Assembly (NCBI RefSeq): GCF_034314165.1
Contig: NZ_JAVIWK010000001.1
Span: 3,239,001-3,303,000 of the forward strand
Direction of reading: 5' to 3'
DNA from: Pseudomonas sp. Bout1
Lineage (GTDB): Bacteria > Pseudomonadota > Gammaproteobacteria > Pseudomonadales > Pseudomonadaceae
DNA: 64,000 nucleotides
Of this stretch, positions 53,811 to 62,717 are shown in pieces (position 1 is the stretch's first letter; each line of letters begins with the position of its first letter). The position numbers and the translations under genes were made by a program. The notes beneath the pieces were generated by a model. It was not told the DNA's origin, did no database searches, and saw nothing but the letters and a program-made list of their open reading frames with translations.

Positions 53811-54196
53811 CCTTCTAGTGCATACGCATGTGGGGGATTGAGGGCGCTTAACCTGTGGCTTTTAGAGTGAGCCGGTCATTAAGCCAACGAAATAGCCTCA
53901 ATTTAATGCCAATTATTGTTGAGGTTTACGCAACAAAAGTGCGCAGCAGGTAACCCTGATGTGCACGATTGTGTAGCGTGGTAGCACATTCGAGCCTGCT
54001 TGGGGTATCCCACAAAAACCTCATCAGTCAGCTAAATGACTGAACCGGCATGAGTGCGATTTTTTAAGTCAGGCGCAACAACCTCGCTCAACTACCCGCC
54101 AAGGCCAGTGTCACCCGCAGCGTAGCCGTCGCTCAGGTATGCCCGTTTGACTGGACACCGGTGGGCAACCGGTCATATCAACGAAAAACCAGTCAG

Positions 54197-54212
54197 TGGC
54201 ATATGCGCTGCA
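54197..54212 (+). promoter_or_regulatory. Shared motif, copy 1 (sigma-54-like or operator)
   Basis: TGGCATATGCGCTGCA lies 58 bp before the ATG at 54,255. It has GG-N10-GC spacing like a -24/-12 promoter. It shares TGGCATRTG with sites at 58,459 and 61,119, each preceded by an A-rich AAAAC tract. It may be a sigma-54-type promoter or a binding site for the locus regulator. Confidence 0.45.
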
Positions 54213-54254
54213 CACTTATTCGGTCATCAAGTCTTCACCGGAATAGGCGAGCTT

Positions 54255-55664
54255 ATGACGAAAACATTCCCCAACCACACGGTTGTCTACGACGTCGTCG
54301 TTATCGGCGGCGGCGTTGTGGGATGCGCAATGGCAAGGCGTTTTACGCTCGAGGGCGCGCGCGTCCTGCTGCTTGAAAAAAGCCCCGATATCTTGTCCGG
54401 GGCAAGTAAAGGCAACAGCGCAATTTTGCACACCGGCTTTGACGCGCCACGCGCAAGTTTGGAGCTTGCGTGCATGCAGGCCGGGTACCAGGAGTACCTG
54501 CAGATCTACCGGAAGATGGGATTGCCGCTGCTTGAGACCGGGGCGATGGTGGTGGCATGGAACGAGGATGACCTGGGCAAGTTGGAGGGGATTATTCAAC
54601 AAGCCCATGACAATGGTGTCGCGGATGCGCAGTTCATTGATCGCGCGGGGGTCATGGCGCTTGAGCCTGATCTTGCGTCCACGGCCCTCGGTGCGGTGAA
54701 AGTGCCCGGCGAGTTTCTGATCGATCCGTGGTCTGCGCCCTTGGGCTATCTGCTGCAAGCGATGTTGCACGGTGCCCAGGTCCAATTTAATGCGCAGGTG
54801 AACAACGGCCACTTCGACGGCGACACGTGGTCGCTGACCACGACTGCCGGTGCGGTGAGGGCGCGCACCGTGATCAATTGCGCGGGGTTGTTCGGTGATC
54901 ACCTTGAGCGCGACCTGCTCGGCCAATCCAGCTTCTCTATCCACCCGCGTAAAGGCCAGTTCGTGGTCTTTGACAAGGCGGCTTCACGCTATTTGAACAA
55001 CATCATTTTGCCGGTGCCGAACGAGCGTACCAAAGGCATTGTGTTGACGAAAACGGTGTACGGCAATTTGCTCGTGGGCCCAACCGCAGAAGAACAGGAC
55101 GACCGCCTTCATGCAGGGCTCGACAGCGCGGTCCTGCAGCAACTGGTAGACGCCGCGGTGCAGCGGATTCCCGCGCTGGAGGGCATGCCGGTGACGGCCA
55201 CGTATGCCGCCTTACGCCCTGCCAGTGACAAAAAGGAATACCGGATACACACAGTCCCCGGTAAAAACTGGATCACCGTGGGCGGTATCCGGTCCACCGG
55301 CCTGACCGCAGCACTGGGCATCGCCCGGCACGTGTTCAGCCTGTACGAGGCCCGTCACACGCCGCTGACCGCGCAAAGCCTGCAGTGGCCGACGCTGCCC
55401 AATCTTGCCGAGCATTTACCGCGTGATTACCAGACACCCGGCTATGGGGAGATCATTTGCCACTGCGAAATGGTCACGCTCAGGGAGATCAACGCGGCAC
55501 TGGCCAGCACGTTGCCGCCGGGCGACCTGGGTGGGCTGAAGCGCCGCACGCGAGCCTGCATGGGGCGTTGCCAGGGCTTTTATTGCTCGGCGCGGGTGGC
55601 CGAACTGAGTGCCGGCCGCCTGGCTATCCCGCTCGCTACAGGTGCCTGCCATGAAGCCCATTAA
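54255..55664 (+). CDS. FAD-dependent oxidoreductase with C-terminal BFD-like [2Fe-2S] domain (GlpA-like)
   Basis: The product is 469 aa, starting at the ATG at 54,255. The N-terminal FAD motif is VVVIGGGVVGCAMARRF (GxGxxG at 18-23). The middle resembles glycerol-3-phosphate dehydrogenase/D-amino-acid oxidase (DAO) proteins (GLFGDHLERDL, IHPRKGQFVVFDK). The C-terminus has CHCE (402-404) and TRACMGRCQGFYC (435-443), a BFD-like Fe-S cluster. It is the first gene of an apparent operon with a second FAD oxidoreductase (14-bp overlap) and an FGGY kinase, the layout of anaerobic glycerol-3-phosphate dehydrogenase-like systems. The substrate is probably a phosphorylated or amino polyol, but it is not proven. 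Confidence 0.82.
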   Translation: MTKTFPNHTVVYDVVVIGGGVVGCAMARRFTLEGARVLLLEKSPDILSGASKGNSAILHTGFDAPRASLELACMQAGYQEYLQIYRKMGLPLLETGAMVVAWNEDDLGKLEGIIQQAHDNGVADAQFIDRAGVMALEPDLASTALGAVKVPGEFLIDPWSAPLGYLLQAMLHGAQVQFNAQVNNGHFDGDTWSLTTTAGAVRARTVINCAGLFGDHLERDLLGQSSFSIHPRKGQFVVFDKAASRYLNNIILPVPNERTKGIVLTKTVYGNLLVGPTAEEQDDRLHAGLDSAVLQQLVDAAVQRIPALEGMPVTATYAALRPASDKKEYRIHTVPGKNWITVGGIRSTGLTAALGIARHVFSLYEARHTPLTAQSLQWPTLPNLAEHLPRDYQTPGYGEIICHCEMVTLREINAALASTLPPGDLGGLKRRTRACMGRCQGFYCSARVAELSAGRLAIPLATGACHEAH

Positions 55665-56889
55665 GACGGAACACGTCGACGTCGCGATTATCGGCGGCGG
55701 GCCATCCGGCCTTGCGGCGGCGGTGCAACTGCGTAGGTTGGGGGTTGAAAAAGTGCTCGTTATCGAGCGCGAACCCGAAGCGGGTGGCATTCCTCGTCAC
55801 TGCGGCCATCCGCCGTTCGGGTTCTGGGAATACGGCAGGATTTACAGCGGGCCGGCTTATGCCAGGCGCAACGTGAGTGAAGCGCTCAACGCTGGGGTGG
55901 ATATACGTGTGAAGCATTCAGTGATCAAGCTGGGCGCAGGCGGCCGCTTGGAAGTCGTCAGCCCGCAAGGGCAGACCCGCCTCCAGGCGCAGCGGGTGTT
56001 GATTACCACCGGCGCAAGGGAAACGCCGCGCTCGGCGCAGCTGGTAGGCGGCGATCGTCCGTTGGGGGTGATCAACACGGGCGCCTTCCAGTCGTACCTT
56101 TACCTGGAACACCTCAAGCCGTTTGAGCGCCCGCTGATCGTTGGCACTGAGCTGGTCAGCTTGTCTTCAATCATGAGTTGCAGGCGTGCCGGTATTCGGC
56201 CCGTGGCGATGATCGAGGCGAATAACCGCGCCACCGCGCGCTGGCCACTGTCGCTATTCCCGCGCCTGTGCGGTGTACCCATGCATTACGGCGCGCAGTT
56301 GGTCGAGATTCATGGCACGGGTCGCGTCGACGGCGCAAGTGTGCGCTTGGCCAATGGCAGCCTTGAAACGTTTGACTGCGACGGTGTACTTTTCACCGGG
56401 CGTTTTACCCCGGAGTCCAGCCTGGTAAGGCTCGGCGAGCTGCGGCTGGACCCCAACAGCGGCGGGCCGGTTATCGACCAATACGGGCGTTGCTCTGACC
56501 CGGCGTACTTTGCCGCCGGTAATGTGTTGCGGCCTGTAGAAACGGCAGGGTGGTCATTTCGCGAAGGTCGCCAGATCGCCAGCCTGATCGCTGACGATCT
56601 GCGTGGGCAACTCCCGTCATCCCGTCAAACAGTTGAGGTTCGCTGTAAAGGCGAACTGAAACTCTGCGTGCCTCAGCGGTTGAACCTTTCTCCTGTGCCG
56701 GGCATGAAACATCTTCAACTGCGCGTGAACAAAGCGGTGCGTGGGCGCCTGGTGGTGAGGGCTGACGGCCAGGCGTTGTGGTCGCGCTCGGCGTGTTATC
56801 TGCCCGAGCGCAGAATTTTGATACCGATTGCCGGCCTGAACGTGCCCCAGGGTGTTCAGCAACTTGAAGTCGACTTTGTCGCCGAATAA
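55651..56889 (+). CDS. FAD/NAD(P)-binding oxidoreductase, HcnB/GlpB-like
   Basis: The product is 412 aa from the ATG at 55,651, overlapping the preceding gene by 14 bp. The FAD motif is VAIIGGGPSGLAAAVQ (15-20). A second region with PLIVGTELVSLSS replaces a canonical NAD motif. It also has VLITTGARETPRS and YFAAGNVLRPVETAG, features of pyridine-nucleotide-disulphide and HcnB/OoxA-like subunits. It likely forms a complex with the BFD-domain oxidoreductase upstream. Confidence 0.78.
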   Translation: MKPIKTEHVDVAIIGGGPSGLAAAVQLRRLGVEKVLVIEREPEAGGIPRHCGHPPFGFWEYGRIYSGPAYARRNVSEALNAGVDIRVKHSVIKLGAGGRLEVVSPQGQTRLQAQRVLITTGARETPRSAQLVGGDRPLGVINTGAFQSYLYLEHLKPFERPLIVGTELVSLSSIMSCRRAGIRPVAMIEANNRATARWPLSLFPRLCGVPMHYGAQLVEIHGTGRVDGASVRLANGSLETFDCDGVLFTGRFTPESSLVRLGELRLDPNSGGPVIDQYGRCSDPAYFAAGNVLRPVETAGWSFREGRQIASLIADDLRGQLPSSRQTVEVRCKGELKLCVPQRLNLSPVPGMKHLQLRVNKAVRGRLVVRADGQALWSRSACYLPERRILIPIAGLNVPQGVQQLEVDFVAE

Positions 56890-56907
56890 CAAAAGGAGAC
56901 CTGAAGC

Positions 56908-58323
56908 ATGCGCATCGCCGCTATCGATCAAGGCACTACCAGTACCCGCGTAATGGTGGTCGACCAGAATGGTTCAGCTGATATCCAGCTCTCGCTGCGC
57001 CATCAACAGCATCACCCCCATCCAGGTTGGGTCGAGCATGACCCACTGGAGCTGCTTAACAATATCCAGCGTTGCCTGGAGTCCACTGGCCGGGTGGATG
57101 CGATCGGCATCGCCAACCAGGGGGAAAGCTGCCTGGCCTGGGATGCCAAAACGGGAGAACCCCTGTCTCCGGTGATCGTGTGGCAGGACAATCGCACCAC
57201 GGCTGAGATCACCAAGCTGCGCAGCGCCGGGCGCGAGGCGTTGACCCTGGAACGCGCCGGGCTGCCGCTGGACCCGTATTTCTCTGCCAGCAAACTTGCC
57301 TGGATCGTGCAACACCTGCCCGCCGCTAAAAGCGCGCTCAACGCCGGGCGTCTTCGCCTTGGGACTACCGATGCGTACTTTCTGGACCGGCTCACCGGTG
57401 TTTTCGCCACCGATGTGACCACCGCGTCGAGAACCTCGCTGATGAATTTGTCGACTGGCCAATGGGACTCTGATCTCTGCGAACTCTTTGGTGTGCCCAT
57501 GGAATCGCTGCCTGAAATCCGCGACACCGTGGGCAATTTTGGTGAAATCGGGGTTACCCCGGTGACGGCGTCCATCGTCGACCAGCAAGCCTCTCTGTAT
57601 GGGCACGGCTGTCGAAGTGAAGGTGACGCGAAGATTACCTTCGGTACAGGCGCTTTTGCGCTTGCGTTGACCGGCGACCAGATCATTCGCGCGCCCGATA
57701 AAGGCCTGTTGGCCACCATCGCCTGGAAAATCAACGGCAAGGCAACCTACGCCATGGACGGTGGTGTGTACGACGCCAGTGCTGCCGTGGAATGGGCGGG
57801 GCGGCTGGGCCTGTTTTCCGACTTTTCGCAGCTGGCAGCGTTCGACGAGCCGCCGGCGATCTCCCGACAGTTGGCGTTTGTGCCGGCCTTATCGGGCCTG
57901 GCCTGCCCGCACTGGGACCGCAGTGCCGCCGCACTCTGGGTTGGAATGAATGGCAGTACCACACGCCAGGACATGTGCCAGGCCGTGCTGGAAGGCGTTG
58001 CGTTAAGAAGCGTCGAAGTGATCACCGCGATGGATGGGTTTCTTACCGTCACCGATCGCTTGTCCATTGATGGCGGGTTGGCGCGCAGCCCTTACTTCGC
58101 GCAGTTTCTGGCCGACGCGCTGCAACGGTGCATTGTGACCCAGCGCTTTGATGAACTGACTTCTTTCGGCTGTGCGGCACTGGCGGCCCAAGGCATGGGT
58201 ATCGAGTTAACGCCACCCCGTGACACCCGTACCCAGTTCAGGCCGAAAGTCAGCGCCGCACAAGCGCTTGAATGGCGCAATACGTTTGCAGAGGCGGTTA
58301 AACGCTGCAGAGACTGGCGTTAG
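56908..58323 (+). CDS. FGGY kinase related to glycerol kinase
   Basis: The product is 471 aa, shorter than typical glycerol kinase (about 500). It keeps the DQGTTSTR phosphate motif near residue 7, GWVEHDPLELL, the catalytic Asp225 (VDQQAS), Trp92, Tyr124 and Phe250 in glycerol-kinase positions. The arginine that contacts glycerol (Arg83 in E. coli GlpK, in NQRE) is Gly72 here (NQGE). This suggests a changed polyol or amino-polyol substrate. It is third in the operon, 18 bp after the second FAD oxidoreductase. Confidence 0.82.
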   Translation: MRIAAIDQGTTSTRVMVVDQNGSADIQLSLRHQQHHPHPGWVEHDPLELLNNIQRCLESTGRVDAIGIANQGESCLAWDAKTGEPLSPVIVWQDNRTTAEITKLRSAGREALTLERAGLPLDPYFSASKLAWIVQHLPAAKSALNAGRLRLGTTDAYFLDRLTGVFATDVTTASRTSLMNLSTGQWDSDLCELFGVPMESLPEIRDTVGNFGEIGVTPVTASIVDQQASLYGHGCRSEGDAKITFGTGAFALALTGDQIIRAPDKGLLATIAWKINGKATYAMDGGVYDASAAVEWAGRLGLFSDFSQLAAFDEPPAISRQLAFVPALSGLACPHWDRSAAALWVGMNGSTTRQDMCQAVLEGVALRSVEVITAMDGFLTVTDRLSIDGGLARSPYFAQFLADALQRCIVTQRFDELTSFGCAALAAQGMGIELTPPRDTRTQFRPKVSAAQALEWRNTFAEAVKRCRDWR

Positions 58324-58458
58324 CTGATCGCAAGTGCGCCGCTGGCAGTCGAGCAGAAGTTCCGTAAGTTCTTTTGCTCAGTTAAAGCCTGCCCGCAGCG
58401 CGTCTGTTTGACTGTTTGAACGCTGAGGAAAGTGCAATTCCACAGTGCAAAAACAGTC

Positions 58459-58474
58459 TGGCATGTGAAGTGCG
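58459..58474 (+). promoter_or_regulatory. Shared motif, copy 2
   Basis: TGGCATGTGAAGTGCG lies 86 bp before the permease ATG at 58,560 and follows an AAAAACAG tract. It keeps GG-N10-GC spacing. Its 3' flank (TTTAATA) resembles that of copy 3 (TTGTAATA). Confidence 0.45.
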
Positions 58475-58559
58475 TTTAATAAAAGCGACTCCCACTCTTC
58501 GCCCATCAAGTGCGAAACAGGGGGAGTCTGTTCGCGGTGCATACTCCAGGAGACATTAA

Positions 58560-60035
58560 ATGTCTGAATATAAAAAGGCAGGCGCGCAGGCGCACGGCTC
58601 AAGCACAACAGTGGGCGAAGACGGCTACCAGGCTCAATTCGAAAGAACATTGGGAAAGTTTGAATCTTTTGCGGTGGCTTTCTCATTCATATCCATTACA
58701 ACCGGCTTGTTCGCCACTTACGGAAGTCTGTTGATTTCAAGTGGCCCCGTGGGTATTTGGACCTGGCCAATCGTGACACTGGGAACACTTTTGGTGGCGT
58801 TGGTGTTCGGCCTGCTTGCCAGCAAGATTCCATTGTCGGGTTTCAGCTATCAGTGGGCGAGCCGCCTGGTCAACCCGGTATTGGGGTGGTGGTTCGGTTG
58901 GGCGAGTTTTGCGTTTCTGGCGATTGTCGCGGTGGCGGTCGATTACAGCCTTGCGCAGGTGGCGTTGTTCCCACTGCTGGGCTGGGACTACACAGCCGCC
59001 GCCGGGGCATCTACCACCGTCGCCTTGTTAGTGGTGCAGATGCTGCTGATCATCTGGTCTACGCCTATCTTGACCAGGATCAACAACATGGCCGTCGGCG
59101 CGGAAGTGCTCGCGGTGTTTGGCTTGATCGTGGCGATTGGCGTGGCGGTGGCGTTCTTTGGTAAAGGCAATGCCTCAAACCTGGTCTCGACCGGCGTCAT
59201 TCACAGTGACAATTACTTTGGTTGGCTCGGGCCCTTCATGCTGTCCGGGTTGCTCGGCGCCTTCACGCTGGTGGGTTGGGAGTCGGCGGCAAACCTCGCT
59301 GAAGAAACACACAACCCCAAGCAAGTGGTTCCGCGCGCCATGGTTAACGCGATACTGGTCAGTGGCGTACTCGGCACGCTGTTCCTGATCGTCGTCAGCC
59401 TGGGGCTTGGGGATCATGTGGAGGAGCTGACCAAAAGCTCCGCCCCCGTTGCGGACGTGATCCGTATGACCTTGGGAGAGGTGTTCAGCAAGGTAGTGCT
59501 CGTGGTGGTGTGCATCGCGATTTTCGCCTGCGGCCTCGTGATCATGACCAGCAATAGCCGCCTGATTCATGCGATGGCGCGCGATGGGCGTTTGCCCTTT
59601 TCTGAAAAACTCAGCGTGGTGCCTCGCCCTACAGGCGGCCCGCTATGGGCAACTGTGCTGGCCGGCGTCGTTTCGATTGCCATCGTCTTGAGCTTCTACA
59701 CCAGCCCCGACGCGTTGACCCAACTACTGGGCGCAGCCACCCTGTTTCCTGCCTTGCTCTACAGCGGCACTGTGTTGCTATACATCTTTACCCGCCACAA
59801 ACACGTCCATCACCCCGACGATTTCACGCTTGGGAAGTGGGAGTGGCCGGTGGTTGTCGGCGCGTGTATCTGGCTGTTCGTAGAGATGTGCGTGTTCATC
59901 ATTCCGTCTGATTTTCGCGTGGCGCAACTGTATGTACTGGCGTCCATGGGCATCGGTGCACTGGTTTTCCTGTCGGTCTGGATGAACCGTCGCAAGCAGC
60001 TTGAACGCATGCCGGTGCTGGGCGCCTATCTTTAA
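58560..60035 (+). CDS. APC-family amino acid/amine permease (ACT-like)
   Basis: The product is 491 aa with about 12 hydrophobic segments. The N-terminus has RTLGKFESFAVAFSFISITTG and FATYGSLLISSGP, as in the amino-acid/choline transporter group (GABA, choline, ethanolamine-type permeases). It is separated from the kinase gene by 236 bp and has its own upstream motif. As a cation or amino-acid carrier in place of the expected glycerol facilitator, it points to an amine-containing substrate for this locus. Confidence 0.85.
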   Translation: MSEYKKAGAQAHGSSTTVGEDGYQAQFERTLGKFESFAVAFSFISITTGLFATYGSLLISSGPVGIWTWPIVTLGTLLVALVFGLLASKIPLSGFSYQWASRLVNPVLGWWFGWASFAFLAIVAVAVDYSLAQVALFPLLGWDYTAAAGASTTVALLVVQMLLIIWSTPILTRINNMAVGAEVLAVFGLIVAIGVAVAFFGKGNASNLVSTGVIHSDNYFGWLGPFMLSGLLGAFTLVGWESAANLAEETHNPKQVVPRAMVNAILVSGVLGTLFLIVVSLGLGDHVEELTKSSAPVADVIRMTLGEVFSKVVLVVVCIAIFACGLVIMTSNSRLIHAMARDGRLPFSEKLSVVPRPTGGPLWATVLAGVVSIAIVLSFYTSPDALTQLLGAATLFPALLYSGTVLLYIFTRHKHVHHPDDFTLGKWEWPVVVGACIWLFVEMCVFIIPSDFRVAQLYVLASMGIGALVFLSVWMNRRKQLERMPVLGAYL

Positions 60036-60059
60036 CCCACCGCGCTCACTGCGCGGGCG

Positions 60060-60084
60060 CCGGGTGGGCCCATAGCCCACCCGG
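60060..60084. terminator. Stem-loop between convergent genes
   Basis: CCGGGTGGGC and GCCCACCCGG form a perfect 10-bp stem with a 5-nt loop between the permease stop and the DeoR-type gene stop. It lacks a U-run on either strand, so terminator function is probable but not certain. Confidence 0.5.
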
Positions 60085-60090
60085 TCAGCC

Positions 60091-60873
60091 TCATTGCCAT
60101 TCCGAGCGACTGATTGGCGGCGCTTCATGCACCTCCACATGCGCCTCTGCCAGGGCTTTGGCGAGTTCGCCCATGGGCTTTCGATCAATGATCAGTCGGT
60201 CGATTCGCTCCAGCGGGAACACCTGGAACAGCGCACGCTTGCCCATTTTCGATGAGTCTGCAATCACCGTGAGATAACGCGTGCGGGCAATCATTGCGCG
60301 GGTGATTTCAGCTTCCTCGATGGAAAAGTCAAACGCGCCATCCGCGCTCAAGGCACCGATCGTCACCACCGCATGTTCAGCATTGAACCTGGCGATTTGC
60401 TCCATGGCCAACGCGCCGATGTTCTGTTCCGACTCCGGCCGATATTCCCCGCCGATCACAAACACCCGGTTGCCGCTGGCCCCAATGCTCGCGGCAATCA
60501 GCAGGGAGTTGGTGATCACTGTGATGCGACTGAGCCTGGCCAGTTCGCGCGCAAAAAACAGCGTCGTGGTGCCGGTGTCGATCAAGATACTGTCGCCCGG
60601 CGCATACAGCCCCGCGGCATACCTGGCAACGGCTCGCTTCTCTGGCGAGTACTCATTCATCCGAGTCTGGAAGGCATTTTCATGCTCCCCGCTCGGTGGA
60701 AGGGATGCGCCGCCGTGAAATTTGGTGACCTGGCCTTCTTCGGATAGAACCGTCAGGTCCCTGCGAATCGTTTCCTGCGAGGTGCTGAGGGTGCGAGCCA
60801 ATTCATCGACTGAAATTCGCTCGCGCTGTCGCAGCAATTCAAGAATATGTTGGCGTCGTTCTGTAGGGCGCAT
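60091..60873 (-). CDS. DeoR/GlpR-family transcriptional regulator
   Basis: The product is 260 aa from the ATG at 60,873 (GAGGAC upstream); the frame runs on to 61,197 without a site. The helix-turn-helix is ISVDELARTLSTSQETIRRDL (about 20-40), followed by a DeoR sensor domain with IDTGTTTLFFA. It is convergent with the APC permease and likely represses the kinase/oxidoreductase/permease genes, responding to a phosphorylated intermediate. The GlpR relationship is by family only. Confidence 0.85.
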   Translation of the reverse strand: MRPTERRQHILELLRQRERISVDELARTLSTSQETIRRDLTVLSEEGQVTKFHGGASLPPSGEHENAFQTRMNEYSPEKRAVARYAAGLYAPGDSILIDTGTTTLFFARELARLSRITVITNSLLIAASIGASGNRVFVIGGEYRPESEQNIGALAMEQIARFNAEHAVVTIGALSADGAFDFSIEEAEITRAMIARTRYLTVIADSSKMGKRALFQVFPLERIDRLIIDRKPMGELAKALAEAHVEVHEAPPISRSEWQ

Positions 60874-61384
60874 GTGTCGTCCTCGGGTGCTACACGAAGT
60901 GCTGTATTGGGGCGCATCCCTGTTACCTGGGAACACAAATGGAGCGATGGTAACGCGACGGGTGCCGCCTCTGCGAAACCACAGGCAATGGGCCGTGGCA
61001 TTCAGGCACAGCGGCCTCGCCCCGTGCCCACTGCACTGCAAGGCTGCCCTGCAGAATACGCCGCAGAAATGACCGATTCCAGTGGGTTTGTCATTCAAAA
61101 CCACATCAAAACAACGAATGGCATATGAAGTGTTTGTAATACGCTGAGAAACGGCAGGGCAGGTACGCGTCCACCGTGGACTTATGAAAGCAGTCATTAA
61201 ACCGGGCGTCTGTGCGCAGGCAACCCTTGGCGATCATTTAGCTTTTATCGCCCACTTCCAGCCGACGCTGATCATGCCGATTTTGCTGGCCAAAGCTGTT
61301 CGGCGGGCTGCTCGCCGTTGGCGCCGCTATCAAACAATCCATCACTTGGAAGGGGTAGAAACCTTCCATTTCAACGAGGTAAAC
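60874..61384. other. Intergenic region with shared motif
   Basis: About 510 bp between the DeoR-type regulator and the DUF1937 gene. It holds motif copy 3 at 61,119-61,136. The frames within it (for example 60,847-61,128) have no ribosome sites or motifs. Confidence 0.5.
61119..61136 (+). promoter_or_regulatory. Shared motif, copy 3
   Basis: TGGCATATGAAGTGTTTG matches copy 2 at 58,459 for TGGCATRTGAAGTG and continues into TAATA in both. It follows AAAACAACGAA. The -12 GC is replaced by GT, so it would be a weak sigma-54 promoter; an operator role for the nearby regulator is equally possible. Confidence 0.4.
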
Positions 61385-61741
61385 ATGCGAAAGATTTTTC
61401 TAGCCTGCCCGTATAGCCACGCCGATGCTTCGGTAACCCATGAGCGATTTATTGCGTGCAACAAAGTCGCGGCAACCCTCGTTGAGTCTGGCAACGCAGT
61501 GTTCAGCCAGGTCTCCATGTCCCATCCGATCAACCTTGCCTTTGAAGGCAAAGACAGCGCAGCTGTCGGCAAGCTTTGGGCACCGGTCGATGCGTTTTTC
61601 ATGGAAGCATTGGAAGAACTGATTGTTCTCGACCTGCCCGGTTGGGACCTGAGTTCCGGGATCAAACGCGAAATAGAGTTCTTCAAAAGTCGCGGTCGCC
61701 GGGTGAGCCTCTGGTCTGAAGTGGCGTCGCAGTTCAACTGA
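61385..61741 (+). CDS. DUF1937 (nucleoside deoxyribosyltransferase-like) protein
   Basis: The product is 118 aa from the ATG at 61,385, with CGAGGT upstream. The frame extends to 61,184, but that part is not supported. It starts MRKIFLACPYSHADASV and has SQVSMSHPINLAFEG, ALEELIVLDLPGWDLSSG and GIKREIEFF. This is the Rossmann-type fold of DUF1937 proteins near nucleoside 2-deoxyribosyltransferases. The function is unknown. Confidence 0.75.
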   Translation: MRKIFLACPYSHADASVTHERFIACNKVAATLVESGNAVFSQVSMSHPINLAFEGKDSAAVGKLWAPVDAFFMEALEELIVLDLPGWDLSSGIKREIEFFKSRGRRVSLWSEVASQFN

Positions 61742-61921
61742 GGCGAAAAGGGCAGGCCCGCCAGCGCGTGGTCGGCGGTCACCCTCACTAATGTCATGAA
61801 ATGGCACGCCCTGGCGCCTTTGGTTGTGGCCGGTTTTTCACAAACCCGCACAATTGCCTGCAAATAATCAGATCAATCGCCGGTGCTTGCTCCACCGCCC
61901 GGCGATTCTGGAGGCAGGCAG

Positions 61922-62704
61922 ATGAAACTCGACGCGAGCATAGCAGCAGTGGTCACCGGGGGCGCCTCGGGGTTGGGTGAGGCGGTAGTGCGCAGGTTGG
62001 CTGCGGCCGGTGTGAAAGTGACCATTTTCGATATGAATGCCGAGCGTGGGCAGCAGGTCGCGTGGGACGTCGATGGGCTGTTTTGCCAGGTCGACGTGCA
62101 GTCGGATGAGTCGGTGGACCAAGGGTTTTCCGCCGCCCGCGAGGCCCATGGCCAGGAGCGCATTCTGGTGAACTGTGCGGGTATTTCCAAAGGCGCCAAG
62201 ACCGCTGGCCGCGACCGCGCCACGGGCGTGATCAAAGCCTTCCCGAGTGCCGATTTCGACCGCGTGATTCAAATCAACCTGGTCGGCAGTTTTCGCTGCT
62301 TGTCGCGCTCCGCCGCCGGCATGCTCAGTCTTGAGCCTCTGGCCCATGGTGAGCGCGGGGTCATCGTCAACACCGCAAGCGTAGCGGCCCAGGACGGCCA
62401 GGTCGGTCAGTCGGCCTATTCCGCGTCCAAAGCCGGGGTGGTCGGCATGACGTTGCCGATCGCTCGCGACCTGGCGGGTGAGGGCGTGCGCATCAACTGC
62501 ATCCTGCCGGGCCTGTTTGCCACGCCGATGATGGCGGGCCTGCCTGACACCGTGCAGCAGTCCCTGGCAGCCTCGGTACCGTTCCCCCATCGCTTGGGCC
62601 TGCCTGAAGAATACGCCGACCTCGCGACGTTCCTGATCACCAACAGCTACATGAACGGTGAATCGGTGCGCCTTGATGGTGCCATTCGTCTTGCACCTCG
62701 CTGA
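61922..62704 (+). CDS. SDR, 3-hydroxyacyl-CoA dehydrogenase type 2-like
   Basis: The product is 260 aa from the ATG at 61,922 (GGAGGCAGGCAG upstream). SDR motifs are TGGASGLG (12-19), NCAG (84-87), Ser near 153, Tyr166 and Lys170 (YSASK). It is close to the human HSD17B10-type dehydrogenase (FSRYGKPEEYA-like [16 protein letters not shown]). Placed just before a thiolase gene and a FadB/FadJ-type gene, it likely acts on 3-hydroxyacyl-CoA. Confidence 0.83.
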   Translation: MKLDASIAAVVTGGASGLGEAVVRRLAAAGVKVTIFDMNAERGQQVAWDVDGLFCQVDVQSDESVDQGFSAAREAHGQERILVNCAGISKGAKTAGRDRATGVIKAFPSADFDRVIQINLVGSFRCLSRSAAGMLSLEPLAHGERGVIVNTASVAAQDGQVGQSAYSASKAGVVGMTLPIARDLAGEGVRINCILPGLFATPMMAGLPDTVQQSLAASVPFPHRLGLPEEYADLATFLITNSYMNGESVRLDGAIRLAPR

Positions 62705-62717
62705 TCCCGGAGCTTCC

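Larger units (their letters stand above)
53701..54254. other. Intergenic region with gene remnant and shared motif
   Basis: This 550-bp gap holds a short MFS-like remnant (about 53,721-53,810) and, near its end, one copy of the TGGCATRTG motif shared with two other regions of the downstream locus (54,197-54,212). Otherwise nothing was recognised. Confidence 0.5.

Noticed and set aside
56908..58323. Straight glpK annotation with glpD-type partner for glycerol metabolism
   Set aside because: The glycerol-binding Arg is replaced by Gly, no glycerol facilitator gene is present, and the permease is of an amino-acid/choline type, so a glycerol role is not supported strongly enough.
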